Shown here: in pieces, positions 8,336 to 19,675 of the stretch | How positions within the stretch are numbered: position 1 is the first letter of the stretch | Layout: each line of letters begins with the position of its first letter | Origin: Endozoicomonas sp. G2_1 | Lineage (GTDB): Bacteria; Pseudomonadota; Gammaproteobacteria; Enterobacterales; Alteromonadaceae | Direction: 5' to 3' | DNA: 64,000 nt | Assembly: GCF_017744155.1 (NCBI RefSeq) | Contig: NZ_JAGHQT010000007.1 | Location: 1-64,000 of the forward strand | Program-made: the position numbers and the translations under genes | The notes under the pieces: generated by a model | The model's input: only the letters and a program-made list of their open reading frames with translations | Databases searched by the model: none | Told to the model about the DNA's origin: nothing

Positions 8336-9685
8336 TTAATCTTTCAAGTGATGAAAGTCGATTTCTTCGATATCACTACCAGCTTTTAAATCATCGTAGG
8401 TCGATTGGTCAAACTGACCTTCTGATTGACCAACAACAATACTGACCATAGCATCGCCCGTGACATTGACTGCTGTTCTGGTCATATCGACCAGACGATC
8501 AACACCCAGTATTAAGCCAATCCCCTCAACTGGCAAGCCAACTTGGTTGAGCACCATGGCCAGCATGATTAAGCCAACACCCGGGACGCCCGCAGTACCG
8601 ATAGACGCAAGGGTTGCGGTTAATATCACCATAATAAAATCGGTCAGTGATAAATCGATGTTAAATACTTGTGCGATAAAAACTGTGGCAACGCCCTGTA
8701 AAATTGCAGTACCGTCCATATTAATTGTGGCACCAAGTGGGATCGTAAACGAGGCGATTGAGTTGTTAACGCCCATTTTTTTGGTTGTCGTCTCTAAGTT
8801 AACTGGAATGGTCGCACTTGAACTCGATACTGAAAAACCAAAAATTGCGGTGTTTCTAATCTTATGTAAGAAGATTTTTGGACTTAGGCCAGTGAACAGT
8901 TTGAGTAAAACAGGGTAAACCAGCAAACCATGGATAAGTAGTACGCCAATGACGACAACGAAGTACTTAATCAAGTTGCCAAAAGTCGCTAATGAAATAT
9001 CGGTAAATAAACCCGCTAATAAACAAAATACACCATATGGCGCTAAGTTCATTAAAATAGTGACCAAGCGCATAATAACTTCGTTTAAGTCTTGAAAAAT
9101 AACCGTTAGACGCTCGCCAGCTTTACCTGCTAGTGCCATTGCGATGCCAAACAGTAAGGCAAAAACAATGACTTGTAACATTTTGCCTTCTGCGAAAGCG
9201 GCAAATGGGTTACTTGGAAACATATCGATAAACACTTGTGCTAGGCTTGGCGCCTCGCGACTGGTGAACGTGGTATCAGCAACCATGTTGACGCCAGCGC
9301 CAGGCGATGTCAGCAGGGCAATAGCTATCGCCATAGAAACCGCAATAACCGTGGTCAGCAAATATAAACCAACGGCTTTACCGCCAATTCGCCCAAGTTT
9401 TGCTGTGTCTTTCAGTGAACAAACGCCACACACGAGCGAGACAAATACCAGAGGTACGACCAACATGCGCAAACTGGCGACAAATATTTGGCCAACAGCT
9501 TCAAAAACGCCGTCGACGAGAAATCCTCGCAAAGAGAAGTCGAATAAATAAAGTGGGATAACAAAGTCACTGCCATCAGGCATCAAGTTTTGTAATAGGG
9601 CACCAGTGATAATACCGGCAATCATAGCGATAACGATACGCTGAGTCAGGTTTTTAGAACCGTTAGAAGCATTACTCGTAGTCAT
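8336..9685 (-). CDS. Dicarboxylate/amino acid:cation symporter (DAACS family)
   Basis: A 449-residue inner-membrane symporter of the GltP/GltT/DctA group with about eight helices plus re-entrant loops. Family signatures seen: the serine-rich hairpin SVSSSSATIPV, the TM7 motif GATINMDGTA, and the TM8 motif GVDRLVDMTRTAVNVTGD. These bind substrate and Na+ or H+. Substrate choice among glutamate, aspartate and C4-dicarboxylates cannot be settled by eye. An IS200 element ends about 10 bp beyond the stop codon and may have removed the native terminator. Confidence 0.92.
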   Translation of the reverse strand: MTTSNASNGSKNLTQRIVIAMIAGIITGALLQNLMPDGSDFVIPLYLFDFSLRGFLVDGVFEAVGQIFVASLRMLVVPLVFVSLVCGVCSLKDTAKLGRIGGKAVGLYLLTTVIAVSMAIAIALLTSPGAGVNMVADTTFTSREAPSLAQVFIDMFPSNPFAAFAEGKMLQVIVFALLFGIAMALAGKAGERLTVIFQDLNEVIMRLVTILMNLAPYGVFCLLAGLFTDISLATFGNLIKYFVVVIGVLLIHGLLVYPVLLKLFTGLSPKIFLHKIRNTAIFGFSVSSSSATIPVNLETTTKKMGVNNSIASFTIPLGATINMDGTAILQGVATVFIAQVFNIDLSLTDFIMVILTATLASIGTAGVPGVGLIMLAMVLNQVGLPVEGIGLILGVDRLVDMTRTAVNVTGDAMVSIVVGQSEGQFDQSTYDDLKAGSDIEEIDFHHLKD

Positions 9686-9865
9686 AAATTATTTTTCTTT
9701 TTGTTGTTTGTTTTTATTTTGCACAGAGCCGTGCAAGATTTGCTGGCTAATCTATCATGAAATGTAAGCTCGATGCAGGTTTTTCATATTATCTAGTGAC
9801 GTTTTAATATTTTTATGTAAGATTAACTATGAATTATAACAATAACCCATCAGGGAGCGCCTTTT

Positions 9866-12433
9866 ATGGAGTTAGTTAAGCGTTTAAGTTGTTTCATCAT
9901 GTTGTTTGCCCTTATTAGTTGTGGTGGCGGTGGCGACCTAACGGGTAACTCAAATAACAACAATAATGGTAATAACAATGGCAATAATGGAGGTGCTGCC
10001 CCCATTCAAATCGTCTTGTCAGCATCTGGAGACAGAGTTAGTGCACAATCTCCTGTGACTATTACCGCTACTGTTACTCAAGATGGTAGTGCGGTTGCCA
10101 ACCGAGCCGTTTCTTTTACTTTAAGTGCAACCAATCTCGTTATCATTGATCCTGAATCGAACTCCGCAGTAACCAATGCTCAAGGTGTTGCAACGGTTAC
10201 ATTAAGAGCAGGAACAGTGGCTGGTGGAGTAGAAATTACTGCAAATATCGGCGATGCAAGTTCAACACCTTTAGGAGTTACAAGCGCTGGTGATGGGGGC
10301 GTTACTGCCTTACAAGTTAATTTAAGCATATCTAGTCAGCTTATCAATGCGCAGAGTCCGGCGACAATTACTGCTACGGTTGCTAGAGGTAACACACCAA
10401 TTGCCAACGAGTTAGTAACATTTACGCTGAGCAATAGTGAATTAGCTAATTTTAGCCCTGAATCAGGGACTTCAATGACGAATGCTGAAGGTCAGGCTAC
10501 TATTCAATTGAACGCTGGTGGAACGGCTGGTGCTGGCCAAGTAACTGCGCAAGTTGGTGACATCAGCTCACGACCAGTTACATTTACCAGTGCAGGTGAT
10601 GGTAACAGTAGTAACGGCCCACAAGTAGATGACTTACGTATATTTGCCTCAAGTCAACAGCTAGCGTCTAGTGATTCTCAAGCAATTACTCTGACAGCAG
10701 TGGCTAAAGATAATAACAACAACTTAGTGAGCGGTGCTGAAATTACTTTTAGCTCAACAACGGGGTCAATAGAAGTTACCCGTTCGACAACCGAAGCCAA
10801 TGGCCAAGCAACGGCGGTGTTAACCACGCCAGCTGAACCAGCTAATAGGGTGATTACTGTTACTGCTGTAAATTCTACTAACTCGGACTCAGTCGATATT
10901 GATGTTGTTGGTACGAGTATAGTGTTGACTGGCTCTTCATCTCTTGCGATTGGCGACAACACTGGTTATATCGTTCGCTTGCTAGACTCTGACGGAACCG
11001 GTATAGCTAACACTGCAGTAAACCTCTCTACTACAGATCAATCGACAACAGATCCAGCTGGAGCGGTAGCGTCGATCACACTTCCTGATTCTGTTACTAC
11101 AGATGCTACGGGGCAAGCAACGTTCACTGCTGTCGGCGCATCAGGAGGCACAAATACAATTACGGCAACTGCTCTTGGCGCGACAATTGCGCAGAATGTT
11201 GCAATACAAGCCGATTCTTTTGTTTTCACAAGCTTTAACAATGGTGATGGTACTGTGGTTAACCCTTCAGCGACACCGGCACCGACGATTCCTGAAGTTT
11301 TGTTATCTGATTCTGCAACGTTAAGATTGGCGTGGACTAGAAACAATACTGCGGTAACTAACGCGAATGTCAGAGTAACAACGACTCGTGGTACCGCGAA
11401 TAGTACTAACTTAACGACCAACGCCAACGGTGAAGTTGAAGTGCAGCTCAGCTCAACACAAGCTGGTAGAGCATTAGTTACTCTTGCTGGTACTGATAAT
11501 GCTATTTCTTTGTCAAACCAGTTAGAATTCGAGTTTGTCGCTGAAACCGTAGATACTATCGAAGCGCAAGCGTCTCCTAACTCTATTGGTCCTAATCAGC
11601 AAACATCGACTATTTCCGTAGTTGTGCGCGACGCTAGTGGTAACTTAGTCAAAAACAAAACCATCGATTTTAGCTTGACTGATACTAGCGGTGGTACCAT
11701 TTTCCCCGCCAGTGCTGTGACAGATAGCAATGGTGCTGCATCGACTGTATACACATCAAATAGCGTGTCAGCGCAAAATGGCGTTATCATTACTGCAACC
11801 GTTAACGAAGATCCAAGTAGAAGCGCTACTGTTAATTTGACAGTCGCTGAACGTGAATTGTTTATTGCTCTTGGTACTGGTAACAGTTTGATGCAATTAG
11901 ATCCAACAACATATCGCAAACAGTATTCGGTTTTTGTTACGGACGCTGATTCAAATCCAGTGGATAACCAAGTCGTCACTATTTCCGCAATTCCTGAGCG
12001 TTACTACAAAGGTCAATGGGTTAAAGTATTTGATGATGGTGAGTTTGTTAACTGGGCGGCGAACTACAGTACTCCTGCTGGCTGTGACAACGAAGATCAA
12101 AATACTGATGGTATCTTAGATGTCGGTGAAGACACTAATGGTGATGGTCGATTAACACCAGGCAATGTAGTAGCGGCTACAGCTGATGTAACCACTGATA
12201 GCAACGGTAGAGCTGTGATTAATATTGACTATGCAGAAAGCTTTGCACAATGGGTTGATATTAGGCTTGTGGCATCAGCGCAAGTACAAGGTACAGAGAA
12301 CCAACAGCAAACAATTTTCACATTACCAGTGTTGGCTGCTGACGTTGCTAACGAAGATCAGGAGCCGCCAACAGCGGCAATAGGTCTTAGTGGCCCATTT
12401 GGTATAGCATCACTTTGTAATAATCCTAACTAG
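9866..12433 (+). CDS. Ig-like (Big_1) repeat lipoprotein
   Basis: An 855-residue predicted lipoprotein. The signal peptide ends in ALISC followed by Gly residues, then an Asn/Gly-rich tether of about 25 residues. Several tandem Ig-like domains of about 100 residues follow, with recurring phrases such as ATVTQDGSAVANRAVSFTLS and TNAQGVATVTLRAG, typical of Big_1 (invasin/intimin type). Near the C-terminus an Asp/Asn/Gly-rich stretch (DQNTDGILDVGEDTNGDG) looks like a calcium-binding loop pair. It probably acts at the cell surface in adhesion; the function is not known. GGGAG precedes the ATG. Confidence 0.85.
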   Translation: MELVKRLSCFIMLFALISCGGGGDLTGNSNNNNNGNNNGNNGGAAPIQIVLSASGDRVSAQSPVTITATVTQDGSAVANRAVSFTLSATNLVIIDPESNSAVTNAQGVATVTLRAGTVAGGVEITANIGDASSTPLGVTSAGDGGVTALQVNLSISSQLINAQSPATITATVARGNTPIANELVTFTLSNSELANFSPESGTSMTNAEGQATIQLNAGGTAGAGQVTAQVGDISSRPVTFTSAGDGNSSNGPQVDDLRIFASSQQLASSDSQAITLTAVAKDNNNNLVSGAEITFSSTTGSIEVTRSTTEANGQATAVLTTPAEPANRVITVTAVNSTNSDSVDIDVVGTSIVLTGSSSLAIGDNTGYIVRLLDSDGTGIANTAVNLSTTDQSTTDPAGAVASITLPDSVTTDATGQATFTAVGASGGTNTITATALGATIAQNVAIQADSFVFTSFNNGDGTVVNPSATPAPTIPEVLLSDSATLRLAWTRNNTAVTNANVRVTTTRGTANSTNLTTNANGEVEVQLSSTQAGRALVTLAGTDNAISLSNQLEFEFVAETVDTIEAQASPNSIGPNQQTSTISVVVRDASGNLVKNKTIDFSLTDTSGGTIFPASAVTDSNGAASTVYTSNSVSAQNGVIITATVNEDPSRSATVNLTVAERELFIALGTGNSLMQLDPTTYRKQYSVFVTDADSNPVDNQVVTISAIPERYYKGQWVKVFDDGEFVNWAANYSTPAGCDNEDQNTDGILDVGEDTNGDGRLTPGNVVAATADVTTDSNGRAVINIDYAESFAQWVDIRLVASAQVQGTENQQQTIFTLPVLAADVANEDQEPPTAAIGLSGPFGIASLCNNPN

Positions 12434-12450
12434 GATTACGCACAAATCAT

Positions 12451-12487
12451 AAAAAAACCACTTACAGCTTGTAAGTGGTTTTTTTAT
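12451..12487. terminator. Bidirectional terminator between convergent genes
   Basis: AAAAAAACCACTTAC-agctt-GTAAGTGGTTTTTTT: a stem flanked by an A-run and a T-run, usable by both the Ig-domain gene and the arginase-family gene. Confidence 0.9.
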
Positions 12488-12497
12488 TGTCTGGCAT

Positions 12498-13604
12498 TTA
12501 TTTAGCAATTTGGTTAATTAAGTATTGCGATAGCTCCGCAGCAACGTTAAACGTGCTCTCAACGCTTTCTTGACCGCGGCCTGTGCTGTCGGTAAACGGC
12601 GCGAGCTCCATCATGTCAGCGCCAGTGATTGAGTAGCGTTGGCCAAGCTCTGTCAATATCTTCATCGCTTCGTCAGGGAATAAACCATCAGGCTCTGGTG
12701 TACCGGTAGCAGAGGCAAACTCAGCGTCAATGGCATCAATATCAAAGCTCACGTAAAGCTCGTCAATCTCTTGGTCAGCTAATTGAGCAAGTATTTGTTC
12801 AATGATTGTATCCACACCTTGTTCGCGCACTTCGTGTGCCCAGTGTTGTTTAACGCCAAAGGTTTCTTGCCAATGTGACTTGGGTTTACCACTTGAGCGA
12901 ATACCAACTTGAATAAGGTGGCTAGGGCAGTGTAAGTCTTCGAGAATATGCGTACACCAAGAACCAAAACACAAGTCAATACCAAGGCGCTCAACCAGCA
13001 AGTCAGTATGAGCATCAAAGTGAATAATCGCGGCGCGAATACCTTGTGCTTTTTTCGCTTGTAAATAGGCTTTAGTTAACGGGTAGCTAATTGAGTGGTC
13101 GCCACCAATAGCAAAAATGCCTTTTTGTGGAAATGCGCGATAGAAATCGTGCAGAACATCCTCAGTAATCGACAGAGGACTTACAGGGTAAGGACTATTG
13201 TTGTCTTGGTAAAGTGCTTTTTTGCAGTTTGCCAACGTTGCATCATTGAGGTATTTGTCGTGCAATAAATGAGGAATAACCCGCACGTCACCAAGATCAA
13301 ATGCGTTTATCTCTGAATATTTATTCAGCATTGTTGAACGCAAAAATAATGGTCCCCAGTTAGCACCGCGAAGGATGCCACCACCACAATCTGACGAAAT
13401 ACCCAAAATAACGGCTTTGTTGTCACTGTTGAGTTGTTCTAGCGATTGTTGCCACAACTGATCAATATTATCCGTTTGCTGATACAGGGCTTTGTGTAGG
13501 GCTTGTTTGCGCTCTTTTGCCGTATTTACGGTAAACACTCCATTGCCTGGCGGACATAAGCAAGCTTCTAATTTTTCTTTAAAATCAATTGGTAATTGTG
13601 TCAT
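12498..13604 (-). CDS. Arginase/agmatinase/formimidoylglutamase family hydrolase
   Basis: A 368-residue ureohydrolase-fold enzyme. The two-manganese site motifs are all present: GGDHSISYP, IIHFDAHTD and SFDIDAID. About 60 extra residues precede the core. The family splits guanidino or formimino groups. The sequence is closer to the formimidoylglutamase-like branch than to classical agmatinase (inference), but there is no hut gene beside it in this window. ATG at 13604. It lies divergently upstream of topA. Confidence 0.8.
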   Translation of the reverse strand: MTQLPIDFKEKLEACLCPPGNGVFTVNTAKERKQALHKALYQQTDNIDQLWQQSLEQLNSDNKAVILGISSDCGGGILRGANWGPLFLRSTMLNKYSEINAFDLGDVRVIPHLLHDKYLNDATLANCKKALYQDNNSPYPVSPLSITEDVLHDFYRAFPQKGIFAIGGDHSISYPLTKAYLQAKKAQGIRAAIIHFDAHTDLLVERLGIDLCFGSWCTHILEDLHCPSHLIQVGIRSSGKPKSHWQETFGVKQHWAHEVREQGVDTIIEQILAQLADQEIDELYVSFDIDAIDAEFASATGTPEPDGLFPDEAMKILTELGQRYSITGADMMELAPFTDSTGRGQESVESTFNVAAELSQYLINQIAK

Positions 13605-14008
13605 TTTAATACTCGTATTACTGTTGTTTACAAGTTTTCGACGTTGAATTATGTAAACTTATTATTGTTGTTTTTTTGACAATAGAGATTGAAATATGCC
13701 AACTTTTTATTGAGAAACTAGGAATTTTATTCACTTGGCTCTTAAACTTTTTGGCAAACTCTATTATGATGGCGCCGAAAATTTGACATCATTATAGGCA
13801 AAAGTCATAAATTGGCTATGATAAAAAATAATTACTTGTCAGCTTGTTGAATTACAGATATATCTAATAGCAATATAAATATTGTTTTTGTAAAAAGTTA
13901 TGCATTCACTATAAAGGCAGGGAAATACTCCGATTATCAAGCCGATTCCAACAAGCGTGATGCTTGATGAGTGTTAACTCATAGTATTAAGTAGGAAATT
14001 ACACATAT
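13605..14008. other. Intergenic region, divergent promoters of the arginase-family gene and topA
   Basis: 404 bases, AT-rich, without a credible ORF or tRNA. Promoters for both flanking genes must lie here, but I could not single out one. GTTTAC and GTAAAC flank an AT-rich core near 13625-13660, which might be a regulator site. Confidence 0.4.
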
Positions 14009-16669
14009 ATGGCAAAATCACTGGTTATTGTCGAGTCACCAGCAAAAGCTAAAACTATCAACAAGTACTTAGGTAACAAGTTTGTTGTAAAATCTAGTGT
14101 AGGTCACGTTCGCGATCTGCCTACCAGTAGTACCGGTAAAAAAGCGTCAACCAAAACGGCAGCTGAAGTTCGCAAAATGAGTCCTGAGGCCAAAGCCAAG
14201 TATAAAGCCAAACGCGATAAACAAGCCTTAGTGAATCGCATGGGGATAGACCCTGAGAAAAATTGGCAAGCGGATTATCAAATCCTGCCGGGCAAAGAAA
14301 AAGTTGTTAACGAATTAAAGAAACTTGCTACCAACGCAGACACTATTTATCTCGCAACCGATTTGGATCGCGAGGGAGAGGCGATAGCGTGGCATTTAAA
14401 AGAAATTATCGGTGGCAGCGACGACAAGTTTAAACGCGTTGTTTTTAACGAAATAACAAAAAACGCGATTGAAAATGCGTTTTCTGAGCCTGGTGAACTC
14501 AATATGGACGGCGTAAATGCTCAACAAGCGCGTCGTTTCCTCGATCGCGTGGTTGGCTTTATGGTCAGTCCATTACTGTGGAAGAAAGTCGCTAGAGGCT
14601 TGTCCGCGGGCCGAGTGCAGTCAGTTGCGGTTCGCTTAGTGGTTGAGCGCGAGCGCGAAATCAAAGCCTTTGTTCCTGAAGAGTTTTGGGAAGTTAATGC
14701 CGATACCTTAAGTAGCGCTGAGCAAGCACTAAACTTACAAGTGACTCACCAAGGCGGTAAGGCGTTTAAGCCTGTTAATGAAGCGCAAACTAAGCAAGCT
14801 TTGTCTGTGCTGGAAAGCGCTCAATACCAAGTAGCAAATCGCGAAGACAGACCATCTAAGAGCTCTCCTTCGGCGCCGTTTATTACATCGACCTTACAAC
14901 AAGCGGCAAGCACGCGCTTGGGCTTTGGCGTAAAACGCACCATGGGGCTTGCACAAAAGCTTTATGAAGCGGGCCATATCACTTATATGCGCACTGACTC
15001 AACCAACTTGAGCCAAGATGCTGTTGCCATGTGTCGCGACTATATTAACGATAACTTTGGCAGTGACTATTTACCTGAAAAAGCCAAAGTGTATGGCAGC
15101 AAAGAAGGCGCTCAAGAGGCTCACGAAGCTATTCGTCCGTCTAATGTCAAACTAGAAGCGGCTCTGCTCGACGGTATGGATGCAGATTGTCGTAAGCTAT
15201 ACGATTTGATTTGGCGCCAGTTTGTTGCCTGTCAAATGACAGCAGCCCGTTATGACGTTAGTACATTAACGGTTAGTGTTGACGACTTCACTTTGAAGGC
15301 TAAAGGCCGAGTAATGAAATTTGACGGTTGGACAAGAGTTCACAGTCAAGTTAGTAAAGGCGACAAAGATACTCACCTACCTGATTTGGCAATTGGTGAG
15401 CAACTGAGCTTAGTTAAACTCAACCCTAGCCAACACTTTACCAAGCCGCCTGCACGTTATGGTGAAGCATCACTGGTAAAAGAGCTAGAAAAACGCTCTA
15501 TTGGTCGTCCGTCGACTTACGCTTCAATCATTTCAACGATTCAAGATCGCGGCTATGTTCGCTTAGATAAAAAGCGCTTTTACGCAGAGAAAATGGGTGA
15601 AATCGTTACCGATAGCTTATCAACGAGTTTCAAAACGTTAATGAGCTATGACTTTACTGCGAACATGGAACTTGAGCTGGATAAAATCGCTGAAGGTGAT
15701 GTTCAGTGGAAAGCGGTGTTAGATGAGTTTTACAGTAATTTTACTGACAAGTTGGCAAAAGCTGATCAAGACCAAGCTGACGGTGGTATGCCGAGTAATG
15801 AGATGGTTTTAACCGATATCGATTGTCCGACCTGTAGCCGTAAAATGGGCATTAGAACCGCTTCAACAGGGGTGTTCTTAGGATGCTCTGGTTATGCTTT
15901 ACCGCCAAAAGAGCGCTGTACGCAAACCATGAACTTAACAGCCGGTGAAGAAGCCGTTAGTGTACTTGCCGAAGATCAAGAAACCGAAGCATTGCGCGCG
16001 ATGCGCCGCTGTGGCAAGTGTGGCACAGCGATGGACAGTTACCTGATCGACGAAACGCGTAAACTTCACGTTTGTGGTAATAACCCAAGCTGTGATGGTT
16101 ACGAAGTGGAGCAGGGTACCTTTAAAATTAAAGGTTACGATGGTCCATTACTCGAGTGTGATCGCTGTCAGTCTGAAATGCAGTTGAAAAACGGCCGCTT
16201 TGGTAAATACTTTGACTGTACTAACGATGAATGTAAAAACACCCGTAAGTTACTGAAAAATGGTGAGCCTGCGCCACCGAAAGAAGACCCAGTCTTTTTA
16301 CCTGAGTTGCCTTGTGAAAAATCAGATGCTCACTTTGTCTTGCGCGACGGTGCTGCTGGTATTTTCTTGGCGGCGAGTACTTTCCCGCGCTCTCGAGAAA
16401 CACGAGCGCCGAAAGTTGCTGAATTACAGCGTTTCCGCGATCGTATCTCGTCTAAGTTTTACTATTTAGCCGATGCGCCAGCACAAGACCCTGATGGCAA
16501 CGAGTCAATTGTTCGCTTTAGTCGAAAGTCAAAAGAGCAATATGTGATGACGGAAGTCGAAGGTAAAGCAACAGGCTGGACAGCCCGCTATGTAGATGGC
16601 AAATGGGTTGAAGAACAAACCAAGAAAAAGGCAACTAAAGCGACTAAAGCCAAGACAGCGAAAGCTTAA
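14009..16669 (+). CDS. topA: DNA topoisomerase I
   Basis: An 886-residue type IA topoisomerase that relaxes negative supercoils. The TOPRIM domain starts at the N-terminus ([14 protein letters not shown]) with the acidic motif [12 protein letters not shown]. The catalytic tyrosine is Tyr326 in [12 protein letters not shown]. Three C-terminal zinc-binding modules are visible (CPTC...C...C, CGKC...C...C, CDRC...C...C), then a Lys-rich tail of about 15 residues. Length fits E. coli TopA (865). TAGGAA lies 11-16 bases before the ATG. A terminator follows at 16682-16720. Confidence 0.97.
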   Translation: MAKSLVIVESPAKAKTINKYLGNKFVVKSSVGHVRDLPTSSTGKKASTKTAAEVRKMSPEAKAKYKAKRDKQALVNRMGIDPEKNWQADYQILPGKEKVVNELKKLATNADTIYLATDLDREGEAIAWHLKEIIGGSDDKFKRVVFNEITKNAIENAFSEPGELNMDGVNAQQARRFLDRVVGFMVSPLLWKKVARGLSAGRVQSVAVRLVVEREREIKAFVPEEFWEVNADTLSSAEQALNLQVTHQGGKAFKPVNEAQTKQALSVLESAQYQVANREDRPSKSSPSAPFITSTLQQAASTRLGFGVKRTMGLAQKLYEAGHITYMRTDSTNLSQDAVAMCRDYINDNFGSDYLPEKAKVYGSKEGAQEAHEAIRPSNVKLEAALLDGMDADCRKLYDLIWRQFVACQMTAARYDVSTLTVSVDDFTLKAKGRVMKFDGWTRVHSQVSKGDKDTHLPDLAIGEQLSLVKLNPSQHFTKPPARYGEASLVKELEKRSIGRPSTYASIISTIQDRGYVRLDKKRFYAEKMGEIVTDSLSTSFKTLMSYDFTANMELELDKIAEGDVQWKAVLDEFYSNFTDKLAKADQDQADGGMPSNEMVLTDIDCPTCSRKMGIRTASTGVFLGCSGYALPPKERCTQTMNLTAGEEAVSVLAEDQETEALRAMRRCGKCGTAMDSYLIDETRKLHVCGNNPSCDGYEVEQGTFKIKGYDGPLLECDRCQSEMQLKNGRFGKYFDCTNDECKNTRKLLKNGEPAPPKEDPVFLPELPCEKSDAHFVLRDGAAGIFLAASTFPRSRETRAPKVAELQRFRDRISSKFYYLADAPAQDPDGNESIVRFSRKSKEQYVMTEVEGKATGWTARYVDGKWVEEQTKKKATKATKAKTAKA

Positions 16670-16681
16670 CTGCGCCTAACG

Positions 16682-16720
16682 ACAGACTGAATAGGTAGTT
16701 CACTTATTCAGTCTGTTTTT
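16682..16720 (+). terminator. Terminator after topA
   Basis: ACAGACTGAATA...TATTCAGTCTGT stem followed by a T-run, 13 bases after the stop codon. Confidence 0.9.
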
Positions 16721-16747
16721 ATTTATATCTCCTTCAAGCTTTTTATT

Positions 16748-17013
16748 TATACCCAAGCTACTTCAAGATGCTTATTCAGTTGGAATTAAAAGTAATTTAG
16801 GCAAGGCATTGATTGCAAAGAATGGTTGCCCCCTTGTTAAAATCAATAACGCCGCATAAATTATCTTTTAAACCAACCCTTTGGGCGCTTCACAGGAACT
16901 TACTCTCTGCGTTGCAGCTAATTGAAAGGGAGTGACCATTCCTGCTAGCTGCGCCTTGATATTAACTCCCTGTGATAGCGCTGAACTGCGTATCTTGAAG
17001 TAGTTTGGGTATA
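16748..17013. repeat. MITE-like element with 24-bp terminal inverted repeats
   Basis: A 266-bp non-coding unit bounded by inverted ends: TATACCCAAGCTACTTCAAG at the left and the mirror CTTGAAGTAGTTTGGGTATA at the right. They differ at two positions across 24 bases. No ORF inside reads as a protein. It starts and ends with TATA, which may be the target duplication. It fills the gap between topA and the converging RRF-like gene. Confidence 0.75.
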
Positions 17014-17028
17014 TACAGATTGGTATTA

Positions 17029-17397
17029 TCAATCTTCCCACTCTAACTGATCGATAATTTTCCTCGCTTCGGCAATAGTGCAATCTGTTTTGGCCATTAA
17101 TTCGTTAACCGTAATGCCCGGCTTTTGCTTAGCAATCAGTAGCAAGTTCTCAGTGGTATTGCTTTTAACTTGCCCTGAAAGCTTTTCTGCCAGCCAATAC
17201 CAGCTTTTTTCGTCATGGCTATGGATAAACTCAATAATGGCGAGTAGCTGTTGATGAGAGCCTTTGAGTTGCCAGTTACGCGAGCGCCCAATGCGGTTTA
17301 AATCACAGCCTACAGCACGTATTTCTGCTTTTAATGCATACGCTTTTAAGGTTCGACGCAAAAAAGACGGTAAGATGATTTCGATGGGTGCTGACAT
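17029..17397 (-). CDS. Ribosome recycling factor family protein (RRF_GI-like)
   Basis: A 122-residue protein found in marine gammaproteobacteria and usually named ribosome recycling factor family protein. The stretch EIRAVGCDLNRIGRSRNWQLKGSH supports this. The C-terminal 45 residues look like a small winged-helix segment (PGITVNELMAKTDCTIAEARKIIDQLEWED). It is too short to be true Frr, and no function is established. I use the ATG at 17397; an in-frame GTG precedes it by one codon. The stop lies 16 bp from the MITE. Confidence 0.65.
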   Translation of the reverse strand: MSAPIEIILPSFLRRTLKAYALKAEIRAVGCDLNRIGRSRNWQLKGSHQQLLAIIEFIHSHDEKSWYWLAEKLSGQVKSNTTENLLLIAKQKPGITVNELMAKTDCTIAEARKIIDQLEWED

Positions 17398-17450
17398 CAC
17401 AGTAACGAAAAGTATAAATATAGATTGATTATATTGAATTCACAGGCATT

Positions 17451-17478
17451 AAAAAACCTGCACAAGGCAGGTTTTTTT
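17451..17478 (-). terminator. Terminator of the 17501-18271 gene
   Basis: AAAAAACCTGC-acaag-GCAGGTTTTTTT, symmetrical, placed just after the stop codon of the minus-strand gene. Confidence 0.9.
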
Positions 17479-17500
17479 GATTTGAACGTAAACTAAGTTG

Positions 17501-18271
17501 TTACCACTTTTTCTTCGGTTGGAACAACATATCTAGTTCGTCTTGCTCTTCTTCTGCTTTCTTGGCACGGTCTTGAGCGTTTGAATTTTTCAATGCGTTG
17601 GTGATTTCTTCCAACTTGTTTTCAATTTCTTCTTTTTTAGTCATGGTGTAATCTGAACGAACCGGATGACTACTAAGCGTTTGTAATGCTTTTTCGTAGT
17701 ATTGACGCGCTGAGCCAACCATTTCTTTAGCGTACGCTTGGTTACCGCGTTTAACCATGCTCTCAATATTAATTTTGAGTTGCATCGCATCAAGTCTGCG
17801 ATCTTCCGCCATAAATACTTGAGCATCAATAGCGCCTTTAGATTGCTCAGACTTGAGTATTGATCTCAATTTTTTAATACATTGCAAAATGGCTAATAAG
17901 TGCTGTTCATTGTCTGGCAAAGTAAAGCTGTCTTCACTGCCACTTTGCTTGTCAGCGAGTTCTTGGGCTGCTCTAGAGCGCTCTTCGTAGTCTTTAACGC
18001 GACCGTCAATACCTTTAGTGTCAGGCATCACCTGTTTAATAGCTTTTGCTGCATTCAAATTACGACGGTTAAGAATAGCGACTACGCTTGGGTTTTGTGG
18101 CAGGTTGGCAATGTTGACAAGTAACTCTTCGGTTTCATCAATAATTGCTTTGTGTTTAGCAACTTGGGCACGTTTTTCTTGTTCTACTTTTTCTTTGTGT
18201 TGTTGGACTGCGTTAACCACCACTACGATGATGATTAAGGCAACAATTAAACCAACGATAATTGCTATCAT
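17501..18271 (-). CDS. Conserved membrane-anchored hypothetical protein
   Basis: A 256-residue protein with one N-terminal membrane segment (about residues 2-20, very Ile/Val-rich), then a charged, mostly helical region with coiled-coil character. It ends in an acidic stretch and PKKKW. Residues 155-230 look TPR-like (RGNQAYAKEMVGSARQYYEKAL). I do not recognise a function. Its place between topA and cysB appears conserved in related genera, and homologues are sometimes labelled as a topoisomerase subunit; nothing in the sequence supports that label. Confidence 0.75.
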   Translation of the reverse strand: MIAIIVGLIVALIIIVVVVNAVQQHKEKVEQEKRAQVAKHKAIIDETEELLVNIANLPQNPSVVAILNRRNLNAAKAIKQVMPDTKGIDGRVKDYEERSRAAQELADKQSGSEDSFTLPDNEQHLLAILQCIKKLRSILKSEQSKGAIDAQVFMAEDRRLDAMQLKINIESMVKRGNQAYAKEMVGSARQYYEKALQTLSSHPVRSDYTMTKKEEIENKLEEITNALKNSNAQDRAKKAEEEQDELDMLFQPKKKW

Positions 18272-18559
18272 ACGTGATTACTCAGTAATAAAGGGATCAA
18301 ACTGCATCAGTCTACAAAAATTGTTTTATTAAGCATAGGGCTAAGTGACAAATTTACTAAATTTTAGTTGATTGTTATTGGTCTAACTAAGTATTAAAGG
18401 TTTAATTCTGAGAGTTGAGTCAAACAAAAGTGATGATAAATAAGCGCTGTTTAACTGCTTTGAGCGCGGTGTTTTAAATTTTTTACAAAAAGCTTAAAAA
18501 TATAATGGAATAATCTTTTGTTTTTGTATATATTTTTTGCATAAGAGGAAATTAATTAA

Positions 18560-19540
<981 letters not shown>

Positions 19541-19597
19541 GTCAGTCTTGGTGAGTCATTCACAAGAACTGAGTGGTTGAACGACAAATAAGCAATC

Positions 19598-19643
19598 AAC
19601 AGCAAAAAGTCCGTTTAGCATGCTAAACGGACTTTTTGCTGTT
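19598..19643. terminator. 46-bp perfect palindrome, bidirectional terminator between cysB and sdaA
   Basis: The sequence reads identically on both strands over 46 bases, centred between 19620 and 19621. Each half contains AGCAAAAAGTCCGTTTAGCA. The stem holds A and T runs in the right places for termination on both strands. Confidence 0.9.
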
Positions 19644-19675
19644 CGGTATTTTAACTAGTTTTGTCTTTAAAACCA

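Noticed and set aside
8460..9551. Long plus-strand open frames opposite the symporter gene
   Set aside because: They are antisense shadows; the minus strand encodes a complete DAACS transporter with all motifs.
10678..11979. Open frames on the minus strand opposite the Ig-domain gene
   Set aside because: Shadows caused by the Val/Thr/Ala-rich repeats of the lipoprotein.
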